Positions 33,923-42,197 of a DNA stretch of 64,000 bases are shown here, piece by piece. Origin of the DNA: JAOBAU01 sp034667465 (GTDB lineage: Bacteria > Acidobacteriota > Thermoanaerobaculia > Gp7-AA8); the NCBI GenBank assembly GCA_034667465.1, contig JAXDJV010000014.1, positions 248,001-312,000 on the forward strand. Reading direction: 5' to 3'. The position numbers were made by a program, and so were the translations under genes. Each line of letters starts with the position of its first letter. The first letter of the stretch is position 1. The notes under the pieces were generated by a model. That model searched no databases and was not told where the DNA came from. It saw nothing but the letters and a program-made list of their open reading frames with translations.

Positions 33923-35188
33923 ATGCGTGCTGCAGGGGTTGCACTACTCTTCGTCTTTGTTGCCGGCGGTCTGTACGCGGATTGCGATCCGTCGCGCGGA
34001 ACGGTGCGAGCTGCCACCGACGTCGATGCCGTCTTCGTCAACGTGCATCCGATTCCGTCTTCCATCGCCGCGCTTGCCGGCGTCGGCGCGGTCCGTCCAT
34101 TGCCGCAGGACCGGCGCGCATCATCGGCGGAGCTGACGATTTACAGCGTCGGAGCACTCCTGGTTTCGGTGCGCCGCGATGAAGACACCAGCTATCACCT
34201 GCTGCTCAACGACGGCGGACGAACGATGATCGCGGAGCTGCCGCCTGCCGGATGCACCGAGGGCAGCGTCTTTGCGATCGAGATGGCGACGGCCCGCGCG
34301 GGACTTGATGAACGATTCGGAAACCTTGTTGGTACGCAGGCCGTGGCAATCGATGTAACGCTGTCCGGCGTCGGCTTCTTCGAGCGCATCGGTCGTGATG
34401 CGGGCGACGCGGCGAACGGCTTTCGGCTGGCGCCAATCATCGACATCATGCCTGGCGCGCAGTATACGGTCGCCTCGCCGAAACGCAGGAGGGGCGCGAA
34501 TCCGCAGTCGTGCAGCGTTCCGTCCGTGGAGCTCACCGTATCGAAGTCGACGGCTTGTGCGGGAGACCTCGTGAGCTTGTCGTGGCAGGCTTCGGACCCG
34601 CGTGCGATTGTCGTGATCGATGGCGTCGCGACGAATCTGCCGGCGAGCGGAACGCGCAACGTCCTCGCGAACGAGTCGCGGTACTTCACCGCGCACGCGA
34701 CGTCGACGTGTGGTCGCGGCGCGGAAACGGGAGCGCCGCTGCCCGTCTCGCTCAAATCCTCTGCTTCACTCAGCGGTCCGTCATCGCTGCTTCAGGGGCA
34801 GTCGGCGACGCTCAATGTGTTTGTGATCAACGCGATGTCGTGGACGCTACGGTCGGCATCCGGCAATCCGATCGCGGCGCCGGGTGGAAACGCGAATGGT
34901 TCGTTCGCGCTGAACTATACGGCGCAACGCACCGGCATCGATACGCTGACGCTCGCTGCATCCGGTGGATGTGGCGCAGTCGAAAGTGTGCTTCGGATCG
35001 ATGTGTCGCTGGCGCCAACTCCACAGCCACAGCCACAACCGCAACCACAGCCTCAGCCCCAACCTCAGCCCCAACCGCAGCCGGGCGGCTTGCGCTGCTG
35101 CGACGGAACCTTGTCGCCCTCCTGTTTCAGCTGCGCATCAAAGAGAGGTTGTTGCAGTTCGCACGGCGGCGTCTGCGGTTGTCCCTGA
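33923..35188 (+). CDS. Secreted protein with Pro-Gln linker and Cys-rich DUF3761-like tail
   Basis: 421 residues. Signal peptide about 1-19 (ending LYA). Residues 20-190 are a mixed domain of unknown type; 195-365 contain two Ig-like beta modules (VELTVSKSTACAGDLVSLSWQAS and a similar SASLSGPSSLLQGQSATLNV). Residues about 367-387 are a Pro-Gln repeat. The last 34 residues are Cys-rich: CCDGTLSPSCFSC, then RGCCSSHGGVCGC. DGTxS followed by CCSxHGGV matches the DUF3761 pattern of small extracellular domains. The role is unknown; the architecture suggests a surface protein presenting a disulfide-rich tip. Confidence 0.65.
   Translation: MRAAGVALLFVFVAGGLYADCDPSRGTVRAATDVDAVFVNVHPIPSSIAALAGVGAVRPLPQDRRASSAELTIYSVGALLVSVRRDEDTSYHLLLNDGGRTMIAELPPAGCTEGSVFAIEMATARAGLDERFGNLVGTQAVAIDVTLSGVGFFERIGRDAGDAANGFRLAPIIDIMPGAQYTVASPKRRRGANPQSCSVPSVELTVSKSTACAGDLVSLSWQASDPRAIVVIDGVATNLPASGTRNVLANESRYFTAHATSTCGRGAETGAPLPVSLKSSASLSGPSSLLQGQSATLNVFVINAMSWTLRSASGNPIAAPGGNANGSFALNYTAQRTGIDTLTLAASGGCGAVESVLRIDVSLAPTPQPQPQPQPQPQPQPQPQPQPGGLRCCDGTLSPSCFSCASKRGCCSSHGGVCGCP
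35021..35083 (+). repeat. In-frame CCACAG/CCTCAG-type short repeat coding Pro-Gln linker
   Basis: About ten tandem 6-base units (CCACAG, CCACAA, CCGCAA, CCTCAG, CCCCAA) encode alternating Pro-Gln between the Ig-like modules and the Cys-rich tail of the protein at 33923. Units differ at the third codon positions. Because units are 6 bases, gain or loss keeps the frame. Confidence 0.8.
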
Positions 35189-35211
35189 TTTCCTGGTTTC
35201 CTCCTGACCTT

Positions 35212-35232
35212 CTGCTGCGTCCAACGCAGCAG
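35212..35232 (+). terminator. Perfect 9-base stem-loop before the vWA gene
   Basis: CTGCTGCGT (35212-35220), loop CCA, ACGCAGCAG (35224-35232), 24 bases after the stop of the Cys-tail protein. The right arm touches the GGAGG ribosome-binding site of the gene at 35243. No T run follows, so it may act as a terminator or as a structure controlling translation. Confidence 0.5.
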
Positions 35233-35242
35233 GAGGTTCCCC

Positions 35243-36349
35243 ATGAACGTCAGAAGATCACTCGCCGGATTAACGCTGATGCTGGCGGCCGTTGCCGCGC
35301 AGGCGTCGCCGGTTCGGAGACCGGTGATTCAGCTCGCGATTCTGCTCGACACGAGCAACAGCATGGACGGGCTCATCGACCAGGCGCGCACGCAACTCTG
35401 GCGCGTCGTCAATGAGCTCGGGTCGGCGCGAAAAGATGGTGCCGCGCCGAATCTGCAGGTCGCGCTCTACGAGTACGGCAACAGCAATCTCTCCGCGGAG
35501 CGCGGGTACGTGCGACGTGTGTTGCCGCTGACGACCGATCTCGATCGCGTCTCCGAGGAGTTGTTCGCGCTGCGGACGAACGGCGGGGAAGAGTACTGCG
35601 GTCAGGTCATTCGCGAAGCGACGCGCGGTCTTGAATGGAGCGGCTCGTACGCCGATCTGAAGCTGATCTTCATCGCCGGCAACGAACCGTTCTCGCAGGG
35701 CGACGTCGATTTCCATCAGTCGTGCCGCGGCGCGATCGCGAAGGGAATCGTCGTCAATACGATCTTCTGCGGCAATCGGCAGGAAGGGATCGCGACGGAC
35801 TGGAAGTCGGGAGCCGACATCGCCGAGGGACGGTTCATGGCGATCAATCAGGATGAGAGAGTTGTCGATGTGATCGCGCCGCAGGACAAAGACATCGCGG
35901 CACTCGGCGCCGCGCTGAACAAGACTTACATCGCGTACGGCGCGAACGGAAAGACTGGCGCCGCGCGGCAGGCAGGGCAGGACGCCAATTACGCAGCCGC
36001 TCCGAGCGCGAACGTGCAGCGCCAGCTGGCGAAGTCGAAAGCCGTCTACTCGAACTCATCGTGGGATCTGGTCGACGCGAAGAACGAAGGCGTTGATGTC
36101 GGAAAGCTCGACGCGAAGGACCTGCCGGTCGCGATGCAGAAGATGACGAAAGAGCAGCGGAAAGCGTACGTCGAACAGAACGCGCGGCAGCGCACGGAAC
36201 TGCAGTCGAAGATGCGCAAGCTCGAAGCCGAGCGGCAGAAATACGTCGCGCAGGCGATGAAAAAGACGCCGGCGAAGAGCACGCTCGACAGCGCCGTGAT
36301 CTCGGTCGTCCGCGACGCCGGAGCGAAGAAGGGCTACAGGTTCCCGTGA
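35243..36349 (+). CDS. Secreted von Willebrand factor A-domain protein
   Basis: 368 residues. Signal peptide about 1-22 (ending AQA). vWA domain about 28-235, with the metal-binding motif DTSNSMDG (Asp36, Ser38, Ser40) in the first strand and FIAGNEPFSQGDVDF later. The C-terminal part (about 255-368) is rich in Lys/Gln helices (MTKEQRKAYVEQNARQRTEL) and ends with a short basic tail. Such proteins bind a partner through a divalent metal in the periplasm or at the cell surface. GGAGG lies 8 bases before ATG 35243. Confidence 0.8.
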   Translation: MNVRRSLAGLTLMLAAVAAQASPVRRPVIQLAILLDTSNSMDGLIDQARTQLWRVVNELGSARKDGAAPNLQVALYEYGNSNLSAERGYVRRVLPLTTDLDRVSEELFALRTNGGEEYCGQVIREATRGLEWSGSYADLKLIFIAGNEPFSQGDVDFHQSCRGAIAKGIVVNTIFCGNRQEGIATDWKSGADIAEGRFMAINQDERVVDVIAPQDKDIAALGAALNKTYIAYGANGKTGAARQAGQDANYAAAPSANVQRQLAKSKAVYSNSSWDLVDAKNEGVDVGKLDAKDLPVAMQKMTKEQRKAYVEQNARQRTELQSKMRKLEAERQKYVAQAMKKTPAKSTLDSAVISVVRDAGAKKGYRFP

Positions 36350-36391
36350 ACGGCCGCGATCCGCGTTACCATCTTCGCGGAGGCAAACACC

Positions 36392-36472
36392 ATGGCCAAA
36401 GGCAATAACGCACGGAAGAAAGAAACGAAGAAGCCGAAGAAAGACAAGAGCGCTGCTGCTCCGAAGAAGTAA
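36392..36472 (+). CDS. 26-residue Lys-rich small protein
   Basis: ATG 36392 to TAA 36470-36472 encodes MAKGNNARKKETKKPKKDK followed by SAAAPKK. It is preceded by GGAGGCAAACACC, a good ribosome-binding site and spacing. Short basic proteins of this type (MxKGNNxRKKExKKPKK) are widespread in proteobacteria and elsewhere and may be real, perhaps bound to nucleic acid. I base this on the site, the codon sense and recall of the pattern. A terminator-like hairpin follows 11 bases after the stop. Confidence 0.6.
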   Translation: MAKGNNARKKETKKPKKDKSAAAPKK

Positions 36473-36483
36473 ACGCTGATGTT

Positions 36484-36510
36484 GGAGGACAGGCTGCTCG
36501 CCTGTCCTCC
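36484..36510 (+). terminator. Terminator-like 10-base hairpin after the Lys-rich small gene
   Basis: GGAGGACAGG (36484-36493) pairs perfectly with CCTGTCCTCC (36501-36510) around a 7-base loop. No T run follows. A related GGGGACAGG-type hairpin follows dnaK at 62519, so this may be a recurring terminator form in this genome. Confidence 0.6.
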
Positions 36511-36530
36511 GCGCGTGTACGATTCGCGGC

Positions 36531-37442
36531 ATGCGCATTCGACTTCTCGCCGCGTCCTTCCTTTGCATCGCCGTCGCCGCTCGCGCGGACTATCGCGAGT
36601 TCAAAGAGTTTCCGGTCGATCCCGCGATCGAGACCAATCTCCGGCATGTCGCTGACGCGACGCTGAAAGAGTTCCCGAAAATGAAGGCGGACGATCTCGC
36701 GATCTCCGTCGTCGATGTCTCGAAACCATCGACGATCTCGCGCGGTGACTATCACGGCGACGCCCCTTTCTACCCGGCCTCGGTCGTGAAGCTGTTCATC
36801 ATGAGCGAGGTCTATCATCAGAAAAAAGAGAACGATCCCGACGTGCCGCGCGCGCTGCACGAGATGATCACCGTCTCCGACAACGACGCGACGGCGTTCC
36901 TCATCGACACGATCACCGACACCTGCAGCGGACCACAACTCAGCGGCCGCGCGCTGGCGAAGTTCATCGAGAAGCGGCGCGTCACCAACAAGTGGTTCGC
37001 ATCGATGGGCTACGACATCTCCGCGATGGCGAAGGCCTGGAGCTTCGGTCCGTTCGGCCGCGACGTGCAGGTGATGGGCGAGAACCGCATCAACCGCAAC
37101 CGCGCCTCGGCGAACTCCGTTGCATCACTGATGCTCTGGATCGTGCGCGGCCGCGCGCTCTCGAAGGCGACGAGCGACGCGATGATGGCGCTGCTCGAAC
37201 GTCCGCTCGAGCCGCAGCGCAAGGAAGAGAATCAGGTGAAGGAGTTCATCGGTGAATCGCTGCCGCCGGGCACGAAGCTCTGGTCGAAAGCGGGATGGAC
37301 GAGCGAGGTGCGACACGACGCCGCGTACGTGGAGCTCGCGGATGGGCGCAAGCTGATTCTCGTGGTGTTCACGAGAGGGACCGCGGATGACGTGAAGCTG
37401 ATTCCCGCCATCGCGCGGCACCTCATCGAGGAATTGAAGTGA
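36531..37442 (+). CDS. Serine hydrolase of the class A beta-lactamase fold
   Basis: 303 residues with a signal peptide (1-19, ending ARA). Active-site motifs: SVVK (Ser84, Lys87) in YPASVVKLFIM, SDN (116-118) in ITVSDNDAT, and KAGW, where class A enzymes have KTG, in LWSKAGWTSEVRHDAAYVE. The order and spacing fit class A-like hydrolases. The Omega-loop Glu of true class A enzymes is not obvious, so this may be a related peptidase or esterase and not a resistance enzyme. Periplasmic. Start ATG 36531. Confidence 0.8.
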   Translation: MRIRLLAASFLCIAVAARADYREFKEFPVDPAIETNLRHVADATLKEFPKMKADDLAISVVDVSKPSTISRGDYHGDAPFYPASVVKLFIMSEVYHQKKENDPDVPRALHEMITVSDNDATAFLIDTITDTCSGPQLSGRALAKFIEKRRVTNKWFASMGYDISAMAKAWSFGPFGRDVQVMGENRINRNRASANSVASLMLWIVRGRALSKATSDAMMALLERPLEPQRKEENQVKEFIGESLPPGTKLWSKAGWTSEVRHDAAYVELADGRKLILVVFTRGTADDVKLIPAIARHLIEELK

Positions 37443-37450
37443 ACGTTCAC

Positions 37451-37547
37451 GTCATCCCGAGCGTCGCGAGGGATCCGGGCGTGAGGGTGCGCGCCGGAGC
37501 GTCTTCGTACCCCGCCCACCCGGATCCCTCGCGACGCTCGGGATGAC
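37451..37547. repeat. REP-like inverted repeat, copy A
   Basis: The ends GTCATCCCGAGCGTCGCGAG and its near-exact reverse complement flank a spacer of about 45 bases with GC-rich sequence. It lies between two convergent genes (stops at 37442 and 37552), where it would act as a bidirectional terminator. Three more copies occur at 42781, 49736 and 52586. Confidence 0.85.
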
Positions 37548-37551
37548 AGCA

Positions 37552-38682
37552 TCATTGATTCATGTCTTTGCCGGCTTCGAGTTTCTCGATGCCGGTCTGC
37601 AGCATCTTTTTGTTTCCTTCATCCGGCGCCTGGGCGAGTGCGAGCTTCGCGTACTTCAGCGCTTCCTTGTACTTGCCAACGGCTGAGTTCCCGCGCGCGA
37701 GGCCGACGTTCACCGGCCATGCGTCGCCGTAGCGCTTCTGATTCAGCTGCCACGCTTCGAGTGCTTCCTGCTTCTTTCCCTGCGCCAGCAGTGCGCGCGC
37801 GTATTGATGGATGTCGGCCGCGGTCGTGCTCGGATGTGCGAGTGCGCGAGCGCGCGTTTTCGCGCTGTCGGCGGTGAGACCGTTCGCCTCCTGCGCCATC
37901 GCCAGCGTCGACAGCGTCACGTAATTCTCCCAGCCGTAGTCGGCGCGCGAGGCCTGCGTCGCCCACGTCAGCGCCTCGTTGAGTGCGATCTTGTGCTGCA
38001 GCGCGTAACGCGCCGCGTCGTTCCACGTCTGCCAGTTGCCGCCGAGCGCGCCGTGCAGCTCATCGCGCATCGCGTCGATGTACAGCTGATCGATGTTGTC
38101 GACGCTGATGTGGAACGGCAGCGCCACGTCTTCCCACATCATCGCGGCTGTTGCTTTGTCGAGCTCGCGCTCCGGAAACTCGTACGTCAGCCACTCGTGA
38201 TACTCGCTCTTCGCCGGCTTGACGCTGACGCGCAGCGCGTCATGCGACGGCTCGTACCAGAAGCTGCCCCACGAACCGGCGTCCTTCGAAAAGATCAGCG
38301 TCCAGTCGGCGTTTTCCATCGGGACGATGTGCAGTCCGTACGACCCGGCCGGCAGCGCCTTCCCTTCGATCTTCACATCGTGCGATGCGGTGAAGACCGT
38401 GTTCTCGTTCGCGCCGCCGCGCCACGGACATTCGGTGCAGGTGCCGTAGCCGAGCGTCTTCTGCATGCCGTACGGAACGAGCTTGCCCCAGATTTTTCCG
38501 CGGCGATCGTCGCCGTTTCGACGGACGCGCGGGCTGCTGTAGTCGATGGTGACTTTGACGAGTCCGAGACTCTGCGTGACCGTTGCGCGCTGATTGCCGC
38601 CGTCGGGCGGAGCGGTGAGGTTTTGCGCAAACGCCGGGACGGCGAGCAGCGTCGCCAGCGCGAGTGCGTTGAGTGTTCGCAT
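37552..38682 (-). CDS. DUF2911-family secreted protein with helical TPR-like tail
   Basis: 376 residues. Signal peptide about 1-19 (ending AFA). The first about 170 residues match DUF2911: VTIDYSSPRVRRN, GKIWGKLVPYG, then WRGGANENTVFTASHDVKIEGK, LPAGSYGLHIVP, and DWTLIFSKDAGSWGSFWY. The rest is helical repeat (ALTWATQASRADYGWENYVTLSTLA, YARALLAQGKKQEALEAW). DUF2911 proteins are common in Bacteroidota and Acidobacteriota envelopes; the function is unknown. Ends 4 bases from REP copy A. Confidence 0.88.
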   Translation of the reverse strand: MRTLNALALATLLAVPAFAQNLTAPPDGGNQRATVTQSLGLVKVTIDYSSPRVRRNGDDRRGKIWGKLVPYGMQKTLGYGTCTECPWRGGANENTVFTASHDVKIEGKALPAGSYGLHIVPMENADWTLIFSKDAGSWGSFWYEPSHDALRVSVKPAKSEYHEWLTYEFPERELDKATAAMMWEDVALPFHISVDNIDQLYIDAMRDELHGALGGNWQTWNDAARYALQHKIALNEALTWATQASRADYGWENYVTLSTLAMAQEANGLTADSAKTRARALAHPSTTAADIHQYARALLAQGKKQEALEAWQLNQKRYGDAWPVNVGLARGNSAVGKYKEALKYAKLALAQAPDEGNKKMLQTGIEKLEAGKDMNQ

Positions 38683-38734
38683 GATTTCCTCCTGTTTGTC
38701 GGAGGATCATACGGACGAGCTCGTGCCCGGTTGG

Positions 38735-39403
38735 TCAACTTTCCGTTGCGATAAAGACAAGTTCTGCACCCGGATGGTCGAGCCATTCCGGCGTGTCGAG
38801 CTGCGCGTAGCGCCGATCGCCGAACCGTTTCTGCAGCCGCGGCGGAAACGGTGCCGGCAGCGAGACGTGCGTTTCGAGATCGTCAAACAGCTCCTGTTGC
38901 AGCGACGGCGGCTCGAGCAAACCCCACGCGAGCGGATCGGGATTCATCACCGTCACGATGTAGTTCGCTTCGCGCTCCAGCTCCATCGGTACCTCTTGCG
39001 ACATCGTGTAAGCAAGGTGCGCGTGGTCGTCATGCCATTCGATCGAATAGTCGCCGGATGCAGCAGGAACGGCGGCCGGCAGATGGCGCAGTCCGCGAGT
39101 TTTCGTACCGTAGATCTGCGCGTCGAGCGCCGACTCGAGATCGCGCCGATCGTAAAGGACGAGATCGACGTATCCCCAGAAACGCTCGTGCCGTTGCGCG
39201 CGCGGCAGACGTTTGCGGCCGATGGCGATGACGCGATGAACCGGCGAGTCGTCGGGCTGCAGCACGAGCAGCAGACGCTGCATCTCATCCGGCTCATGCG
39301 GTGATTGCGATTCCACGCGCGGCCGATAGAGGAACGAGATCGTTCCGCTCTCGAGCAGCTGACGCGGCCGTTCCAGTGCCTGACCCATACTTCCCTGACC
39401 CAT
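38735..39403 (-). CDS. Conserved protein of unknown function
   Basis: 222 residues from ATG 39403; ATG 39388 (MGQALERPR) is equally possible, since the first 15 bases are nearly repeated. No signal peptide, no membrane segment. Mixed alpha/beta: RLLLVLQPDDSPVHRVIAIGRKRLP, WGYVDLVLYDRRDLESAL, SGDYSIEWHDDHAHLAYT, NYIVTVMNPDPLAWGL and ELVFIATES. No nucleotide-binding or catalytic motif recognised. It probably forms a single cytoplasmic domain. It lies apart from its neighbours and gives no operon clue. Confidence 0.6.
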   Translation of the reverse strand: MGQGSMGQALERPRQLLESGTISFLYRPRVESQSPHEPDEMQRLLLVLQPDDSPVHRVIAIGRKRLPRAQRHERFWGYVDLVLYDRRDLESALDAQIYGTKTRGLRHLPAAVPAASGDYSIEWHDDHAHLAYTMSQEVPMELEREANYIVTVMNPDPLAWGLLEPPSLQQELFDDLETHVSLPAPFPPRLQKRFGDRRYAQLDTPEWLDHPGAELVFIATES

Positions 39404-39515
39404 GCCTCTGCGACTGCAGCATTCGAGCCGCGCGTGACGGACGCGGTCGCTAAATCATTGATTTCAAAAGTCGAAGTGGCATTTGCCTCGCACTGAAAGA
39501 GGGGAGGAGGATCTG

Positions 39516-39788
39516 ATGGATATGAAGAATACCAGTCGGGAACTTCCCGCGCCGTCGTGGAAAGATCGAATCAGCAACCTGCGCACCTCCGTGCAATCGC
39601 GTGCGACGAATTTGAAGCAGGCGAATCTGAAGCCGATGCTCAACGACACCCTCAGTTCGCGTCCCGGCCTCTGGACCGGAGTGGCGGCCGCCGCCGGCCT
39701 CGGCGTCGGACTGCTCGGCCGTTTCGCACTGAATCACAAGCAGCGTCGCGGAATGCCGGCAGTCGTCATCATCGAAGCTTCGTGTTAG
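39516..39788 (+). CDS. Small protein with one C-terminal membrane segment, unknown function
   Basis: 90 residues from ATG 39516, preceded by GGAGGAGGATCTG; the upstream open frame is not needed. The N-terminal half is polar and helical (PSWKDRISNLRTSVQSRATN). A hydrophobic stretch (about 53-70: WTGVAAAAGLGVGLLGRF) follows, then a short basic tail. It looks like a single-pass membrane protein. No family recognised. Confidence 0.6.
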   Translation: MDMKNTSRELPAPSWKDRISNLRTSVQSRATNLKQANLKPMLNDTLSSRPGLWTGVAAAAGLGVGLLGRFALNHKQRRGMPAVVIIEASC

Positions 39789-39890
39789 CGAGCACGTGGC
39801 GGGCGAAGCGCCCGCCACCACACCTCGACGCAGTCCCTTTTTCATCTCGTCACCGTTCGTCCGCAACTTTTCTCCGCACCGCTCGTAAAT

Positions 39891-39906
39891 TACGAAAATT
39901 TTCGTA
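39891..39906. promoter_or_regulatory. Perfect 16-base palindrome upstream of the DUF5916 gene
   Basis: TACGAAAATTTTCGTA is a perfect palindrome lying 47 bases before the start at 39954, in an AT-rich patch inside GC-rich DNA. Its size and position suit an operator for a dimeric repressor. The intergenic region runs from 39789 to 39953. No regulator gene lies beside it. Confidence 0.5.
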
Positions 39907-39953
39907 GAATGCGCGCTAACTTTTGCGCGTCCGCGGCGTCTCACGGAGAACTT

Positions 39954-42197
39954 ATGACGAAACGAGTCATGCTGTTCCTGCTGCTTCCTGTGCTTGCTCT
40001 GCCCGTTTTTGCCGCGAATGAGAAGGGCGGTCCGGTGCTCACCGCCGTGCGCGCGTCCGGTCCGATCGCCATCGACGGGAAGCTCGACGAAGCGGCATGG
40101 CAGCACGCCACGCGCGTCGATCAGTGGTGGGAAACGAACCCCGGCGACAACGTCGCGCCGAAGGTGAAGACGACCGCGTACCTCGCGTATGACGACCACT
40201 TTCTCTACGCCGCCTTCGACATGGAAGATCCGAATCCGACGAAGATCCGGACGCCGTTCGCCGATCACGACGGCATCAGCGGCAACGCCGACGACTTCGC
40301 GGGCATCATCGTCGACGCGCGCAACGACGGCATCACGGCGACGGAGTTTTTCGTCACGCCGCGCGGCACGCAGTTCGACGCCGTGAGCGACGACGCATCC
40401 GGCAACGAAGACGCGTCGCCCGACTTCTACTGGGACTCGTCGGCGCGCATCACGCCGACCGGCTGGGTCCTCGAGATGCGCATCCCGTTCTCTTCCTTCC
40501 GCTACACGAAGAAGGAGCCGCAGGAATGGGGCATCATCTTCTACCGCAACTATCCGCGCGAGCGGCGCTATCAGATCTTCTCGCATCAGTTGCCGCGCGG
40601 CACGAACTGCTTCGTCTGCGACTTCAACAAGGTCGTCGGCTTCACCGGGCTTCCGTACGGCCAGCACGTCGTTGCGGCGCCGTTCATCACCGCCGGCACC
40701 GAAGGCTCGACACGCGACGGCCTCGGAACGCCGCTCAGTTATCCGCCGGCGACGGCTGACGGCGGTCTCGATGTGAAGTGGTCGCCGAACGCCGACATGG
40801 CGGTCGACGCGACGATCAATCCCGACTTCTCGCAGATCGAATCCGACACCGCGGCGATCTCGGCAAACGAACGCTTCGCGATCTTCTTCTCCGAAAAGCG
40901 GCCGTTCTTTCTCGAAGGGATCGAGCTCTTCTCGACGCCGCTGCAGGCGGTTTACACACGCACGATCACCGCGCCGCGCTGGGGCATGCGCAGCACCGGC
41001 AAGTTCGGCAACAACGCCTACACGCTGCTCATCGCGCAGGATCGTGGCGGCGGTTCCGTCATCCTGCCGTCGGCGCTCGGCTCCGATTTCGGCGACCAGG
41101 ATTTCTCATCGACGGTCGCCATCGGCCGGCTGCGCCACAATCTCGGCAGCCAGTCGTTCGTCAGCTTCCTCGGCACGACGCGCGAGACGGAAGGCGGCGC
41201 GCACAACCGCGTGCTCGGTCCCGATTTTCAGTGGCGCATCGGCAAGCATGGAACGCTCACCGGCCAGCTGCTCGTCAGCGACACGCGCACGCCGGATCGT
41301 CCCGATCTCGCCACGGAGTGGAACGGCCAGAAGCTGACGTCGTACGCCGGCGATCTCTGGTACCAGTTCTCGAATCCGAAATTCGACTTCTTCACGGAGA
41401 TGAAAGACATCGGCGACGACTTCCGCGCCGACAACGGTTTCATTCCGCAGGTCGGCTATCGGATGAACTACGCCGAGGCGGGGCGAACGTGGCGGCCGAA
41501 AGGATTCTTCAGCCGCATTCGCGGATTCGCGATGGGCGAGTACGACTCGACGCAGGACGACAAGATGCTCTATCGCCTTGAGTCGTTCGGCATCGGCGGC
41601 GACGGCAAGTATCGTTCGTCGTTCCGCTTCCGCTACGCATACGAAAGCGTCCGTGTCGAGGATCGGATCTTTCAGCGCCACCAACTGCTCTACAACGTGA
41701 GCGCTGCCATCAATCGCATCGTGCCGTCGGTCGGCCTCGCCGGTTACGTCGGACAGAACGTCGACTTCGACAACGTCCGCCTCGGGCGCGGCGCCGAGAT
41801 CGGCTTAACCGCGACCGTTCGTCCGACCGATCATCTCGACATTCGTCTGAGCGATACCGTCCGCTGGCTGAACGTCGACGCGGCGGCGAAGAACGATCGG
41901 CTCTTCACCGCGCAGGTCGAGCGCATCCGCGCGCAGTACATGTTCAACAACAACATGTTCCTCCGCGCCATCGTGCAGAACCAGCGAACGAACAGCGATC
42001 GCAATCTCTACACGTACGAGCTCGACCAGCACAGGGGCTCATTCGCCAGCCAGCTGCTCTTCGCTTACAAGCTGAACTGGCAGACCGTCATGTTCCTCGG
42101 CGTCGGCGATCTGCGCGAAGTGGTCGGAGAGAGCGGCGATCTGGAGCCGTCGGCGCGCCAGGTGTTTTTGAAATTGAGTTACGCTTTCCAGCGGTGA
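39954..42197 (+). CDS. DUF5916/CBM9-like outer-membrane-associated protein
   Basis: 747 residues from ATG 39954 (ACGGAGAACTT upstream). Signal peptide about 1-20 (ending VFA). A CBM9-like domain (about 30-210) reads SGPIAIDGKLDEAAWQHA, TTAYLAYDDHFLYAAFDMED, and DDFAGIIVDARND. It is followed by DUF5916: NPDFSQIESDTAAISANERF, FFSEKRPFFLEGIELF, and beta-strand-rich segments to the C-terminus, ending in FLKLSYAFQR, a beta-barrel-like aromatic end. These proteins are typical of Acidobacteriota and Bacteroidota outer membranes; substrates unknown. The stop overlaps the next start (GTGA). Confidence 0.9.
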   Translation: MTKRVMLFLLLPVLALPVFAANEKGGPVLTAVRASGPIAIDGKLDEAAWQHATRVDQWWETNPGDNVAPKVKTTAYLAYDDHFLYAAFDMEDPNPTKIRTPFADHDGISGNADDFAGIIVDARNDGITATEFFVTPRGTQFDAVSDDASGNEDASPDFYWDSSARITPTGWVLEMRIPFSSFRYTKKEPQEWGIIFYRNYPRERRYQIFSHQLPRGTNCFVCDFNKVVGFTGLPYGQHVVAAPFITAGTEGSTRDGLGTPLSYPPATADGGLDVKWSPNADMAVDATINPDFSQIESDTAAISANERFAIFFSEKRPFFLEGIELFSTPLQAVYTRTITAPRWGMRSTGKFGNNAYTLLIAQDRGGGSVILPSALGSDFGDQDFSSTVAIGRLRHNLGSQSFVSFLGTTRETEGGAHNRVLGPDFQWRIGKHGTLTGQLLVSDTRTPDRPDLATEWNGQKLTSYAGDLWYQFSNPKFDFFTEMKDIGDDFRADNGFIPQVGYRMNYAEAGRTWRPKGFFSRIRGFAMGEYDSTQDDKMLYRLESFGIGGDGKYRSSFRFRYAYESVRVEDRIFQRHQLLYNVSAAINRIVPSVGLAGYVGQNVDFDNVRLGRGAEIGLTATVRPTDHLDIRLSDTVRWLNVDAAAKNDRLFTAQVERIRAQYMFNNNMFLRAIVQNQRTNSDRNLYTYELDQHRGSFASQLLFAYKLNWQTVMFLGVGDLREVVGESGDLEPSARQVFLKLSYAFQR

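Noticed and set aside
36531..37442. Annotating the beta-lactamase-fold protein as an antibiotic-resistance gene
   Set aside because: KTG is replaced by KAG and the Omega-loop Glu is not evident, so resistance cannot be claimed from the sequence.
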